Of a stretch of 50,345 nt of DNA, positions 1-8,590 are shown piece by piece. The notes below the pieces were generated by a model. That model was not told where the DNA came from. It did no database searches and was given only the letters and a program-made list of their open reading frames with translations. The first letter of the stretch is position 1; the number at the start of each line of letters is the position of its first letter. A program made the position numbers and the translations under genes. Origin of the DNA: Candidatus Thioglobus autotrophicus (GTDB lineage: Bacteria > Pseudomonadota > Gammaproteobacteria > PS1 > Pseudothioglobaceae). The stretch spans positions 1 to 50,345 of the forward strand of contig JAKUUR010000012.1 in NCBI GenBank assembly GCA_022448455.1. Reading direction: 5' to 3'.

Positions 1-197
1 CGGTTTTTTCCAAATAAGTAAACGAGCTCAACTGAGCCAGAAACATTTCCTTTTTCATCAATTTGACCACTAAAAGTGTCATACAATTCATTTGAACCTG
101 TTTTTAGGTTGCTACTGTACCAGTGTTCTGTACCAATATAGAGTTTAAGAGTGCTTCGAAGGGTGCTAAACCTTGACGTATCAAGGCTTGCATAAAT
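1..197 (-). CDS. Partial unidentified reading frame behind tRNA-Glu, runs off the left edge
   Basis: An uninterrupted minus-strand frame runs from just after the CCA end of tRNA-Glu to the window edge, about 65 codons. It reads like real protein, with stretches such as LYIGTEHWYSSN and GQIDEKGNVSGSVELVYLFG. No ATG or GTG occurs in frame; the only possible start is a TTG about 40 codons in. The frame also continues unbroken back into the tRNA gene to a TAG in its D-loop region. It is either a gene whose 5' end was removed when something joined at the tRNA 3' end, or one that starts at a rare codon. The family is not recognised. Confidence 0.4.
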   Translation of the reverse strand, partial: MYASLDTSRFSTLRSTLKLYIGTEHWYSSNLKTGSNELYDTFSGQIDEKGNVSGSVELVYLFGKN

Positions 198-198
198 T

Positions 199-273
199 TG
201 GCATCGCGTAGGGGAATCGAACCCCTCTTGCCAGGATGAAAACCTGGAGTCCTAACCGATAGACGAACGCGAC
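199..273 (-). tRNA. tRNA-Glu (anticodon UUC)
   Basis: The minus strand folds as a full cloverleaf. A 7-bp acceptor stem (first pair G-U) closes it, the anticodon loop is TTTTCAT (anticodon TTC), the T-arm is AGGGG/CCCCT with loop TTCGATT, and discriminator G is followed by an encoded CCA. It lies 18 bases downstream of tRNA-Ala on the same strand, so the two are probably co-transcribed. Confidence 0.96.
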
Positions 274-291
274 AAAAAAATATTTTTTGCT

Positions 292-367
292 TGGTGGAGC
301 TAGGCGGGATCGAACCGCCGACCTCAACACTGCCAGTGTTGCGCTCTCCCAGCTGAGCTATAGCCCC
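292..367 (-). tRNA. tRNA-Ala (anticodon GGC)
   Basis: The minus strand gives a complete cloverleaf starting GGGGCTA, with anticodon stem CAACA/TGTTG, loop CTGGCAG (anticodon GGC), T-stem GGCGG/CCGCC, discriminator A and encoded CCA. It is the first gene of a tRNA-Ala/tRNA-Glu pair transcribed away from the hydrolase gene at 451. Confidence 0.97.
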
Positions 368-450
368 AATAACTGGGTTATTTAGCAAAAACGTAAATTA
401 TAATCTGTATCTCATTTCAGTCAAGTCAAAATTGGTAAAATATTATCCTT

Positions 451-1173
451 ATGGAGAGAATATACAACAGTAATCGTTACTCAATCGAAGTACTCTATCA
501 CATTGGAGCCTATGAAAATTCTATTCATTTCATTTTTGATAAGGCAACAAAGCAGTGTGCAATCGTAGACCCAGCCTGGGAGCCAGATCTTTTTCTGAAA
601 AGGATTCAAGTCAAGGGTTACACACTTACTGATATTTGGATAACACATTGGCATGGTGACCATACCAACGCTGTCGATGAAGTCGCCAACAAAACAGGTG
701 CAAAAATTACTGCTGGCGTTAATGAAGTGCCCTACCTAAACATTGAAAACACAGTTCATACGGTTTCTGATGGAGATACTATAAAGCTCGGTGAGGTTGA
801 GATACAAATCATTGAAACACCTGGACATACTGCAGGTGGTATTTGTTATCTTTTAGACGAGCACCTTATCGCTGGTGACACTTTATTCGTTTATGGTGTC
901 GGTATTTGCAGTCTGGCTGGCTCTAACCCAGTTAAATTGTTTCATTCACTGAACAAATTAAAAACTCAGGTGCCTGATGATATTCATCTTCTATGTGGCC
1001 ACAACTACGGTTCAGAGATTACCACAACACTTGCTGAGCAGAAAAGAGCAAATCCATTTTTGTTGATTGAAAATGAAGAAACATTTGTCCGTTATCGCAT
1101 GCATGTGCATGACTCTACTCGAACTTATCCAATGTCACCAATGACACTTGAAGAGGTAAACGCCTTGCTATGA
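451..1173 (+). CDS. Metallo-beta-lactamase-fold hydrolase, glyoxalase II-like
   Basis: This 240-residue protein has the metal-binding pattern of the glyoxalase II/persulfide dioxygenase branch of the metallo-beta-lactamase superfamily. The HxHxDH motif is HWHGDH at 66-71, with H126 in ETPGHTAGG, D143 in AGDTLF and H184 in LCGHNYG. The likely reaction is hydrolysis of a glutathione thioester or oxidation of a persulfide; the sequence does not settle which. There is no signal peptide, so it should be cytoplasmic. Its stop codon overlaps the nadD start (ATGA), which makes it the first gene of a translationally coupled run with nadD, rsfS and rlmH. Confidence 0.88.
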   Translation: MERIYNSNRYSIEVLYHIGAYENSIHFIFDKATKQCAIVDPAWEPDLFLKRIQVKGYTLTDIWITHWHGDHTNAVDEVANKTGAKITAGVNEVPYLNIENTVHTVSDGDTIKLGEVEIQIIETPGHTAGGICYLLDEHLIAGDTLFVYGVGICSLAGSNPVKLFHSLNKLKTQVPDDIHLLCGHNYGSEITTTLAEQKRANPFLLIENEETFVRYRMHVHDSTRTYPMSPMTLEEVNALL

Positions 1174-1778
1174 TAGGTATTTATGGAGGCTCCTTTGATC
1201 CTGTTCATTTGGGACATCTTAAAACTGCAACATCACTCAAAACTGAACTGAAGCTAGATCACTTGTTTTTGTTGCCATGCTTTGAACCTGTTCACAAGGA
1301 TGGGCTGAAATACTCCTCCAATGACCGCCTTAAAATGCTAAATCTTGCAGTAGATAATTATTCTACTCTTGAGATTGATTCTCGTGAAATACTTCGTGGT
1401 GGAGGTTCTTATATGATTGATACACTCCACGAATTAAAGCAGATTTATAGAGATGAACCAATCTGTTTAATTATCGGAATGGATAGCTTTATTAAAATTA
1501 AAACCTGGAAAGACTGGCAAGAATTTTCCAAATTAGTCCATCTTGTTATACTTCAAAGACAAGGGTTCAATCTTATCGATAGCTTTCTAGATTCCTTTCA
1601 TAACACTAAAGAGGTTAATGAGCTTAAATTAGAGTCAAATGGCTTATTGTATTTTTCCAATTGCCCTAAGATAAATATATCATCAAGCGATATTCGAAGT
1701 AGAATTGCCGCCAATCAAAATCTTGATGATTTGCTACCTAAATCCGTTATTAATTACCTGAGATTACATGAATCTTGA
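1170..1778 (+). CDS. nadD: Nicotinate-nucleotide adenylyltransferase NadD
   Basis: NadD transfers AMP from ATP to nicotinate mononucleotide to form deamido-NAD in NAD synthesis. The N-terminus carries the nucleotidyltransferase signature GGSFDPVHLGH, with the H-x-G-H motif at residues 13-16. The C-terminal region has the ISSSDIRSR motif expected of the family. The length of 202 residues is typical. The start overlaps the upstream hydrolase by four bases and the end overlaps rsfS by 11 bases. The nadD-rsfS-rlmH order is a conserved bacterial gene string, which supports all three assignments. Confidence 0.96.
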   Translation: MIGIYGGSFDPVHLGHLKTATSLKTELKLDHLFLLPCFEPVHKDGLKYSSNDRLKMLNLAVDNYSTLEIDSREILRGGGSYMIDTLHELKQIYRDEPICLIIGMDSFIKIKTWKDWQEFSKLVHLVILQRQGFNLIDSFLDSFHNTKEVNELKLESNGLLYFSNCPKINISSSDIRSRIAANQNLDDLLPKSVINYLRLHES

Positions 1779-2103
1779 TGAGCAAGTAAAAGTTGTCGTT
1801 GATGTAATCGACGAGCTAAAAGGCGAGGAAGTCGTTACCCTTAATGTTTTAGAGCAAAGTGTTGATATGGAAGCCATTATCGTTGCTACAGGAAGGTCGA
1901 TTCAACACGTAAGGGGTATTGCTAACAATATTAAAATTGAGGCTAAAAGGCTTAATATGATGATATTAGGTACTGAGGGTTCAGAATTTGGTGAGTGGGT
2001 TCTGATAGACCTTGGCGAAGTGATAGTGCATATCATGACTGAAAAAACAAGAGCATTCTATAAGTTAGAGAAACTATGGTCAGTCGAGGAAGATGAGAAT
2101 TAA
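1768..2103 (+). CDS. rsfS: Ribosomal silencing factor RsfS
   Basis: This 111-residue protein of the RsfS/Iojap family binds ribosomal protein L14 and blocks joining of the subunits when nutrients are short. Family blocks visible include GRSIQHVRGIANNI, then GTEGSEFGEWVLIDLGEVIVHIM and the terminal aromatic run around YKLEKLW. It overlaps nadD at its start and rlmH at its end, the usual placement. It is full length for the family. Confidence 0.95.
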   Translation: MNLDEQVKVVVDVIDELKGEEVVTLNVLEQSVDMEAIIVATGRSIQHVRGIANNIKIEAKRLNMMILGTEGSEFGEWVLIDLGEVIVHIMTEKTRAFYKLEKLWSVEEDEN

Positions 2104-2561
2104 CCTTATCGCTATTGGCAAAAAAATGCCAGAGTGGGTTAATCTAGGTATTCATCATTACCAAAAACAACTCCCTAGTAACTATAATTTCACTCTTACC
2201 AGCTTGGAGGCTCAAAATCGTAAAACAAATAACATTGATAACATAAAAACTCTTGAAGGCAATATGCTTCTTGAAGCAGCTAAAGGATCAACGACACTGA
2301 TAGCCTTCGATGAGTTAGGCAAGCAACAATCCAGTCGAATGATTGCTAAGTCAATTGAAACCTGGCAACTTCATGGCGATAATGTTGCACTTATTATTGG
2401 GGGTGCTGACGGCTTGTCATCGGAACTAAAACAACAATGCCATTACATTTGGGGGGCTCTCCAACCTAACCATGACCCATTCTATTGCAAGACTATTAGT
2501 TATAGAACAACTCTATCGTGCCCACACGTTACTAACCAATCACCCTTACCATAGAGAGTAG
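2093..2561 (+). CDS. rlmH: 23S rRNA pseudouridine1915 N3-methyltransferase RlmH, with a C-terminal frameshift
   Basis: RlmH is a SPOUT-fold enzyme that methylates pseudouridine 1915 of 23S rRNA using S-adenosylmethionine. Residues 1-121 match the family, including the IIGGADGL cofactor loop (101-108). As written, the frame then changes to an unrelated tail and stops at 2554. The neighbouring frame encodes the expected C-terminus ([20 protein letters not shown] and the terminal YHRE) and stops at 2559-2561. The switch falls at a run of six G at 2451-2456; five G would give a 155-residue protein, the canonical length. It is therefore a natural frameshift, a slippage site, or a homopolymer sequencing error. 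The C-terminal knot and dimer interface are lost in the unshifted product. Confidence 0.93.
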
Positions 2562-2570
2562 TAAAAGCTA

Positions 2571-2918
2571 TTAAAGAATGCTTTGAACGTTCTCTGGTGG
2601 CCTACCAATCACTACACCTTTGGTTGTCCTTACAATCGGACGTTCAATTAAAATTGGGTAGTTGAGCATCGCTTTTATCAACTCATCTTCAGTTAAAGAC
2701 TTATTCGATAACTGCAAATCTTTGTATGCCAACTCCCCTTTTCTAATTAAATCACGTGCACCAATCCCTAAATCTTGCAAAACCGATCTGAGTTCTGATT
2801 CACTTGGAGGATTTTCGAGGTAGTTAACAATTTCAAACTCTACGTTGTTTTGCTCTAAAATGGCCAATGTTGCTTTAGATTTAGAGCAGCGTGTGTTGTG
2901 ATAAATCTTAGCTATCAT
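2571..2918 (-). CDS. arsC: ArsC-family reductase (glutaredoxin-type arsenate reductase)
   Basis: This 115-residue protein has the thioredoxin-like ArsC fold. The catalytic cysteine is C11 in the HNTRCSKSK loop. The NYPILIERPIV block supplies the conserved arginine that holds the oxyanion, followed by GVVIGRPPENV. Canonical members reduce arsenate to arsenite with glutathione and glutaredoxin. No arsR, arsB or acr3 gene is nearby, so the protein may be a YfgD-like relative with another disulfide role. Its start lies only 11 bases from the divergent TlpA-like gene, and its end is 9 bases from the corrected rlmH stop. Confidence 0.88.
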   Translation of the reverse strand: MIAKIYHNTRCSKSKATLAILEQNNVEFEIVNYLENPPSESELRSVLQDLGIGARDLIRKGELAYKDLQLSNKSLTEDELIKAMLNYPILIERPIVRTTKGVVIGRPPENVQSIL

Positions 2919-2929
2919 TGATCTAATTC

Positions 2930-3457
2930 ATGAAAAAAATACTTATTATACTCTTGCTAATATCTCCTATTCATACAAGCCAAGCTCTTGGTCTTACGGA
3001 CATAGTAAATTGGGCAAAACCTTTAATGCCGTGGTATGAAGCTCAACCAGAACTTTCATTTGAGCTGACTGATACAAAAGGCAATATATTTACAGAAAAA
3101 AATACTCGTGGCAAATATTTGGTGGTTAATTTTTGGGCTACTTGGTGTACTCCTTGTTTAAAGGAGATTCCTGCATTGGTTAAATTCTATAATGAAAATT
3201 CTGACCATGTGGAGATACTAGGACTGGATTTTGAGCCAGTAAATTTGCCTATAATTAAAGAATTTATTGAACGCTTTTCTATTAATTATCCTTTGGTGCT
3301 CTACAACGAAAATAATGACTCCGAATTTTCAAATTTTGGAGAAATTGTAGGTATGCCTACTACACAGATTTATAGCCCTGAAGGAGAGTTGTTACAGACC
3401 TTTATGGGTGAAATAACCGTAGATGATCTAAACAAATTTATTTCACCACTCTCTTAG
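2930..3457 (+). CDS. Secreted TlpA/ResA-like thioredoxin
   Basis: The 175-residue product opens with a clear signal peptide (MKKILIILLLISPIHTSQA), so it should act in the periplasm. The thioredoxin domain carries the redox motif WCTPC inside VVNFWATWCTPC, and VGMPTTQIY contains the cis-proline. Proteins of this type reduce disulfides for cytochrome c maturation or protect against oxidative stress. No cytochrome biogenesis gene is in the window, so the partner is unknown. The 11-base gap to arsC means the promoter must lie inside arsC coding sequence. Confidence 0.9.
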   Translation: MKKILIILLLISPIHTSQALGLTDIVNWAKPLMPWYEAQPELSFELTDTKGNIFTEKNTRGKYLVVNFWATWCTPCLKEIPALVKFYNENSDHVEILGLDFEPVNLPIIKEFIERFSINYPLVLYNENNDSEFSNFGEIVGMPTTQIYSPEGELLQTFMGEITVDDLNKFISPLS

Positions 3458-3467
3458 ACTCTTCATT

Positions 3468-5639
3468 ATGATTTCACCATCAATGGCTGATGAATTAAAC
3501 GAGAAACAGCAGCAATCGGTTGCTTTGAAAGAAGATGTCAACGCCTTAATCCTAGCTGGTGCTGGTAGCGGTAAAACACGGGTTTTAACTCATAGAATTC
3601 ATTATCTAGTGTCAACAAAGAACCATCATATTGACGACATACTTGCAGTTACTTTTACTAACAAAGCTGCAAATGAAATGAAAGAGCGATTGAGCGAACT
3701 ACTAAGACGACCAATTGGTAGGATGTGGGTTGGAACGTTTCATTCACTCGCTCATAGACTTCTTAGAACTCACCCTGTAGAAGCAAATCTTTCACCCACA
3801 TTTCAAATTCTAGATGCGCAAGATCAGTTTCGAATCGTTAAACGTTTGATGAAGGAAAATGGGGTTGATGAGACAAAGTTTCCGATAAAAAAAGTACAGT
3901 GGTTTATTAATCAACAGAAAGATGAAGGTATTTTGCCCCATCAAATTGATGCAGGACACAACTATTTTGTAAAGCAGAGTGCTAAGATTTTTGATCTTTA
4001 CGAAAAGCACTGTCAGGCCAATGACTTAGTTGATTTTGCAGGCTTACTAGTTAAAAGTTATGAGCTCTTAAAAAATAATCAATCTCTTTTAGATCATTAT
4101 CAAAAAAGGTTTCACCATATTCTAATTGATGAATTTCAAGATACAAACCGAATTCAATATCAATGGATAAAATTACTGCATACTCAGCAAAATCATATCT
4201 TTTGTGTGGGTGATGATGACCAATCCATTTATGGTTGGAGAGGAGCAAGAATTGAAAACATCCAAAAAATAGAAAATGACTTCAAACCAATTAAAGTCAT
4301 TAAGCTTGAACAAAATTATCGCTCAACAGGCAATATCTTGAGTGCTTCAAATGCCTTAATTGCAAATAACCCTAACAGGCTTGAAAAATCCCTCTGGACT
4401 CACTCAGGTGATGGTGACCTCATCAATGTATTTAATGCTAGAACTGAATCTGATGAGTCTCAATATGTTATTAGTGAAATTAAGAATCAATTTAACCAAG
4501 GTAGAAACCTAAATGAATGCGCCATACTCTATCGCTCAAATGCACAGTCTCGAGTCTTTGAAGAGTCACTAATCAAACAAAATATAGATTACAGAATTTA
4601 TGGTGGCTTAAGGTTTTTTGAGCGGGCTGAAATTAAAGATGCGATGGGTTACGTTCGACTTATTGAAAACACATCAGACAACATAGCCTTCGAAAGAATT
4701 GTCAACTTCCCAACTCGTGGAATCGGACTATCGACTATTGAAAAAATTAGATCTCACGCAAGTGAAAACCATACCGACCTCTTTCATTCATCTATTGCTA
4801 TTGTTGATAGTCTACCAGCAAGAGCATCAAATGCTTTGCAAGCCTTTATCAAATTAATTGAATCGATAAGTGATAGTTCAAAAAATCTTACACTTAGTGA
4901 AAAAGTTGACTCTATTCTTTTGCAATCTGGCTTGATGGCTCATTATTCTAATGATAAAACTGACAAGGCAGGATTTAAGCCTGAAAACCTATATGAGCTT
5001 GTAAATGCCGCAACTCAGTATGTTCATGAAGAAGATAATGAAATGAATGAAACTCAAGGCTTTATAGCACTAGCAACACTTGACTCTAGTGGTGAGTCTA
5101 ATCAAAGTCATCACAATTCTGTTCAACTAATGACCGTTCATTCTGCAAAAGGATTGGAATTTCCTGTTGTGTTTTTAGTAGGCTTGGAAGAAGATTTATT
5201 TCCCTCCAGACAAAGCAAAGATGAACCTCATCTTCTTGATGAAGAAAGACGCCTTTGTTATGTTGGCATGACAAGAGCAATGCAATCTCTAACGCTTTCC
5301 TATGCGAGCAGGCGTTTTATTCATGGACAATCTTTTTATTCACTAAATTCAAGATTTATAGATGAGATACCAAGAAATTTTTTAAACTATATTAAAAATC
5401 CTAATAGTGGAGATGATGAAAGATTCTCTGAAAATACTGGCACCTTTTCTAAAAAAATGGTGTCTAGTAAAAGCAGCTCTATTTATTCTATTGGCCAGGT
5501 CGTAAAGCACGCTAAATTTGGCCTGGGTACGATTGTTAATTATGAAGGCAGCGGTGATTCAATGAGACTGCAAATTAAATTTCAAAAGGTTGGCACGAAG
5601 TGGTTGATTAGTTCGTATGCTAATTTAGAGCTTGTTTAG
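3468..5639 (+). CDS. uvrD: ATP-dependent DNA helicase UvrD (helicase II)
   Basis: This superfamily 1A 3'-5' helicase acts in nucleotide excision repair and mismatch repair. Walker A is GAGSGKTR at residues 31-38 and Walker B is LIDEFQDTN. Further motifs are GDDDQSIYGWRGA, the QNYRS motif and VQLMTVHSAKGLEFPVVF. The end of the protein (SIGQVVKHAKFGLGTIVN onward) is the UvrD-specific C-terminal domain, which separates it from Rep. Its 723 residues are normal. Translation may start at 3468 or at the second ATG at 3483; neither has a clear ribosome site. Its stop overlaps the stop of the convergent rhodanese gene. Confidence 0.95.
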   Translation: MISPSMADELNEKQQQSVALKEDVNALILAGAGSGKTRVLTHRIHYLVSTKNHHIDDILAVTFTNKAANEMKERLSELLRRPIGRMWVGTFHSLAHRLLRTHPVEANLSPTFQILDAQDQFRIVKRLMKENGVDETKFPIKKVQWFINQQKDEGILPHQIDAGHNYFVKQSAKIFDLYEKHCQANDLVDFAGLLVKSYELLKNNQSLLDHYQKRFHHILIDEFQDTNRIQYQWIKLLHTQQNHIFCVGDDDQSIYGWRGARIENIQKIENDFKPIKVIKLEQNYRSTGNILSASNALIANNPNRLEKSLWTHSGDGDLINVFNARTESDESQYVISEIKNQFNQGRNLNECAILYRSNAQSRVFEESLIKQNIDYRIYGGLRFFERAEIKDAMGYVRLIENTSDNIAFERIVNFPTRGIGLSTIEKIRSHASENHTDLFHSSIAIVDSLPARASNALQAFIKLIESISDSSKNLTLSEKVDSILLQSGLMAHYSNDKTDKAGFKPENLYELVNAATQYVHEEDNEMNETQGFIALATLDSSGESNQSHHNSVQLMTVHSAKGLEFPVVFLVGLEEDLFPSRQSKDEPHLLDEERRLCYVGMTRAMQSLTLSYASRRFIHGQSFYSLNSRFIDEIPRNFLNYIKNPNSGDDERFSENTGTFSKKMVSSKSSSIYSIGQVVKHAKFGLGTIVNYEGSGDSMRLQIKFQKVGTKWLISSYANLELV

Positions 5640-6049
5640 CTTTGTGACCATGGCATACCATCATGTCGCCAGCCATTTAAGTTGCCACGATGATCATTTT
5701 CATCCAAGTCACCTTCAAAACCACTAGCAACGTGTGAAACTTGAGTGAAACCTTTATTTTTGAGACACTTTAGCGCTTCATTGGAACGGAAACCGCTTCT
5801 ACAAATCAAAATAATTTCAGTATCAGATAAATTTTCACGGCCATCAAGCTCTTGCATCACTGCATCAGAAAATACCTCTGGATTTGGCTCCCAGTCTGGA
5901 TCATCAATCCATGGGATCAGGATTGAGTTTTCTGGAAAACCAACATACTTATATTCAGCTTTACTTCTAACATCAACAAACAATGCCTGCGGATTGCTTT
6001 GAAGCCTTTCGATAGCCATTTTTGGTAATAAATTTCGCTTATAACCCAT
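5636..6049 (-). CDS. Single-domain rhodanese-like sulfurtransferase
   Basis: This protein of about 137 residues has one rhodanese domain. The domain opens with LFVDVRSKAEYKYVGFPENS and holds the active-site loop CRSGFRS, whose cysteine would carry the persulfide. No signal peptide is seen. The ATG at 6049 is preferred because a GAGAAG sequence lies just upstream and the fold begins soon after. The physiological sulfur acceptor cannot be told from sequence. Confidence 0.87.
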   Translation of the reverse strand: MGYKRNLLPKMAIERLQSNPQALFVDVRSKAEYKYVGFPENSILIPWIDDPDWEPNPEVFSDAVMQELDGRENLSDTEIILICRSGFRSNEALKCLKNKGFTQVSHVASGFEGDLDENDHRGNLNGWRHDGMPWSQS

Positions 6050-6123
6050 TTCTTCTCTGTCATAAAACAGTAACAAGTACTATTATAATTCTTTATGCAT
6101 CTCGGTCTTAGTAAAGAATTTAA

Positions 6124-7443
6124 CTATTTCTTTAAAAAAAGTGCAATCGACTCAACATGTGCAGTTTGCGGAAACATATCCATTACTCCCGCACTGCTAA
6201 GTGTAAACCCTAAATCAATTAAACGTGAAGTATCTCTTGCTAAGGTTGACGGATTACACGATACATAAACCAACCTTTCGACACCCAATCTTGGCAGCAA
6301 TTCAACAATTTCAATGGCGCCACTCCTGGCTGGATCTATTAATGCTTTGTTATATTTTTTACCTCGAAACCATTCAAAGCCAGAGACATCTTCAAACAGG
6401 TCAGCTTTATAAAAAGATGCATTAGATACCCCATTCTGACTGGCATTCTCTTTCGCTCTCTCAACAAGGCCACTGTCACCTTCTATTCCGACTACTGTCT
6501 TAACATAACGTGAAATTGGCAATGTGAAGTTACCTAAACCGCAAAAAAGATCTATTACTTCATCTTCCTTGTTTAGATCTAACAATTGTAGGGCTAGATT
6601 AATCATTTTTTGATTAAGTTCAAAATTAACCTGAGTGAAGTCGGTAGGCAAAAATGTCATTTTTATGTCGTGATCAGGTAAAGAATAATTCAGTGATACA
6701 GCTGCATTAAGTGGTTTAACAGTTTCCAAGCCACCACTCTGAGTGTACCATGTGATTTTTAATTTTTCGCCATACTCTTGAAGAATGATCTCATCTTCAC
6801 TAGTTAAAGGTTGAAGATGTCTTAAGATCAAAATGGTGTCTAACTCCGCAATAGCAACTTCTATTTGAGGTACGTGAAACTTGACACTCAACTTTCCAAT
6901 ACATTCGCCCAACAATTCAAGATTATCACCAAGCAAAGGGTGTAGAACTTCACAACGTTCCATTACCGTAATATAAGAAGACTTTCTCTCTCTAAAACCG
7001 ACTAATACTTTATCTTTTTTATTGACGTAGCGAACTCCTAATCTTGCTTTGCGCCTGTATCCCCAGCTTTCAACCTGCAGCGGCTCGAGCCATTGCTTTG
7101 GTAATACTTTTGCTTGACCCATAAAGGCGCTTTGAAGCCAACCCTGCTTTGCACTTATTTGATCCTGACTTGAAAGATGTTGCAAAGAGCAACCACCACA
7201 AATACCATAAACAGCGCACTTCGCCTCAATTCTGTCTGGAGATGATTGAAGAATTTCTACTATATCTGCCTCTTCGTATTTCGCACGTGAGTGTGAACGT
7301 GTGGCGATAATTTTTTCTCCTGGCAATGCACCACGCGTAAAAATAATTTTGTTGTCATGGTGTGAAATGCCTCTACCTTCGTGAGACAAAGATTCAATAT
7401 TCAATTCATAAACTTTACTTTTAACTTTTCTTCTTCTAGCCAT
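6124..7443 (-). CDS. rlmD: 23S rRNA (uracil1939-C5)-methyltransferase RlmD
   Basis: RlmD methylates uracil 1939 of 23S rRNA. An N-terminal TRAM domain (residues 1-65) is followed by the iron-sulfur cysteines C76, C82 and C85 in CAVYGICGGC, with a later cysteine in MERCEVL. The methyltransferase domain holds DLFCGLGNFTLP for cofactor binding and VYVSCNPSTLARD with the catalytic cysteine. The length of 439 residues is typical. Its start overlaps the end of glcF by 8 bases, so it is probably transcribed with the glycolate oxidase genes. Confidence 0.96.
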   Translation of the reverse strand: MARRRKVKSKVYELNIESLSHEGRGISHHDNKIIFTRGALPGEKIIATRSHSRAKYEEADIVEILQSSPDRIEAKCAVYGICGGCSLQHLSSQDQISAKQGWLQSAFMGQAKVLPKQWLEPLQVESWGYRRKARLGVRYVNKKDKVLVGFRERKSSYITVMERCEVLHPLLGDNLELLGECIGKLSVKFHVPQIEVAIAELDTILILRHLQPLTSEDEIILQEYGEKLKITWYTQSGGLETVKPLNAAVSLNYSLPDHDIKMTFLPTDFTQVNFELNQKMINLALQLLDLNKEDEVIDLFCGLGNFTLPISRYVKTVVGIEGDSGLVERAKENASQNGVSNASFYKADLFEDVSGFEWFRGKKYNKALIDPARSGAIEIVELLPRLGVERLVYVSCNPSTLARDTSRLIDLGFTLSSAGVMDMFPQTAHVESIALFLKK

Positions 7444-8590
7444 CCAGTAATTCGACCCAATGCTTGACAGGTATTGAGCTTCCTTTTTGAAGATGCATTA
7501 AGCAACCAATGTTACTAGTCACAATCATTTCAGGCTTCGAAACGTTCAAGTTTTTTAGTTTATTCTCTTTTAATTGATTCGATATTTCAGCTTCAAAGAT
7601 CGAGTAAGTGCCTGCAGAACCGCAACAGATATGTGAATCCTTGATTGGTTTTTTTTCGTAACCAAATTGTGTAAGAATAGATTCAACGAGTCCAGCTAAT
7701 TTCTGTCCGTGTTGCAATGTACAAGGTTCGTGGTAAGAGATGTTTGATTCCGATAAACACAGTCCAGTTAAGTCTTTACTGGCCAAGTACTCTGCAATAT
7801 CCTGAGTTTTCGAAGAAGCAAATTTTGCCTTGTCATAATAAGGGTCCGTTTTTTCAAATAAAGCTGGGTAATCCTTAACCATCACACCACAACCACTAGC
7901 ACTAGATATAATTACCGAGACACCTGAGTTGAGTTGTGCATTCCATGAATCGATATTCCGTTTCACTCTATTCAAAGCATCCTTTGAGGCTGCCAGATGC
8001 TGGTCGATCGCTCCACAACACTGTCGTTGTGGGCTTTCAATAACGTCTACACTCAACTTAGCTAAAATATTCTTAATGCTATGGTTAATATTTGGCGCTA
8101 AAGTTGGTTGAACGCAACCACCAAGCAATAAGACCGTTGACTCTACCTTTTGAGGCTTTATTGATTTTGTTGAGATAGCAGAATGTCTAAAAAAATATCC
8201 AACTGATTTAAACAACATAGGTGTTAAAAGTAGCTTACGGACAAAGAATCGATAAATTGTTTGCAACTTTGTACGTTTACTTTCCATAAATTCCCGACCA
8301 ATTTCAAGTAGTTGGCCATACTCTACGCCAGAAGGACAGGTAGTCTCACAGGATCGACATGTAAGACATCTATCAAGATGTTTAAGAGATTTAGTACTGA
8401 AGTGATTATTCTCAAGTGCTGACTTTATAAGATAAATACGCCCTCTTGGAGAATCAAGCTCGTCGCCGATTAACTGGTAGGTTGGGCATGTAGCTAAACA
8501 AAAACCGCAGTGCACACATGATTCTATAATCTGACTTGCTTTTTCATTATCAAGTTCTGAGATTGATAACTGGTTTAGTTCAGTATGCAT
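7436..8590 (-). CDS. glcF: Glycolate oxidase iron-sulfur subunit GlcF
   Basis: GlcF is the electron-transfer subunit of glycolate oxidase. Two [4Fe-4S] motifs are visible near the N-terminus: CVHCGFCLATCP and CLTCRSCETTCP. Two cysteine-rich CCG-type domains follow, represented by RQCCGAIDQH and HICCGSAGTYS. Its 384 residues are close to the usual size. Its start codon overlaps the last base of glcE, and its end overlaps rlmD. Electrons from glycolate would pass through it to the quinone pool. Confidence 0.95.
   Translation of the reverse strand: MHTELNQLSISELDNEKASQIIESCVHCGFCLATCPTYQLIGDELDSPRGRIYLIKSALENNHFSTKSLKHLDRCLTCRSCETTCPSGVEYGQLLEIGREFMESKRTKLQTIYRFFVRKLLLTPMLFKSVGYFFRHSAISTKSIKPQKVESTVLLLGGCVQPTLAPNINHSIKNILAKLSVDVIESPQRQCCGAIDQHLAASKDALNRVKRNIDSWNAQLNSGVSVIISSASGCGVMVKDYPALFEKTDPYYDKAKFASSKTQDIAEYLASKDLTGLCLSESNISYHEPCTLQHGQKLAGLVESILTQFGYEKKPIKDSHICCGSAGTYSIFEAEISNQLKENKLKNLNVSKPEMIVTSNIGCLMHLQKGSSIPVKHWVELLDG

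Noticed and set aside
104-388. A 94-codon minus-strand open frame covering the two tRNAs
   Set aside because: It runs straight through both complete cloverleafs, so it is a chance frame; the coding-like residues in the upstream part belong to a different frame.
6050-6076. A TTG start giving the rhodanese nine more residues
   Set aside because: The ATG at 6049 has a better ribosome-site match and begins closer to the family N-terminus.
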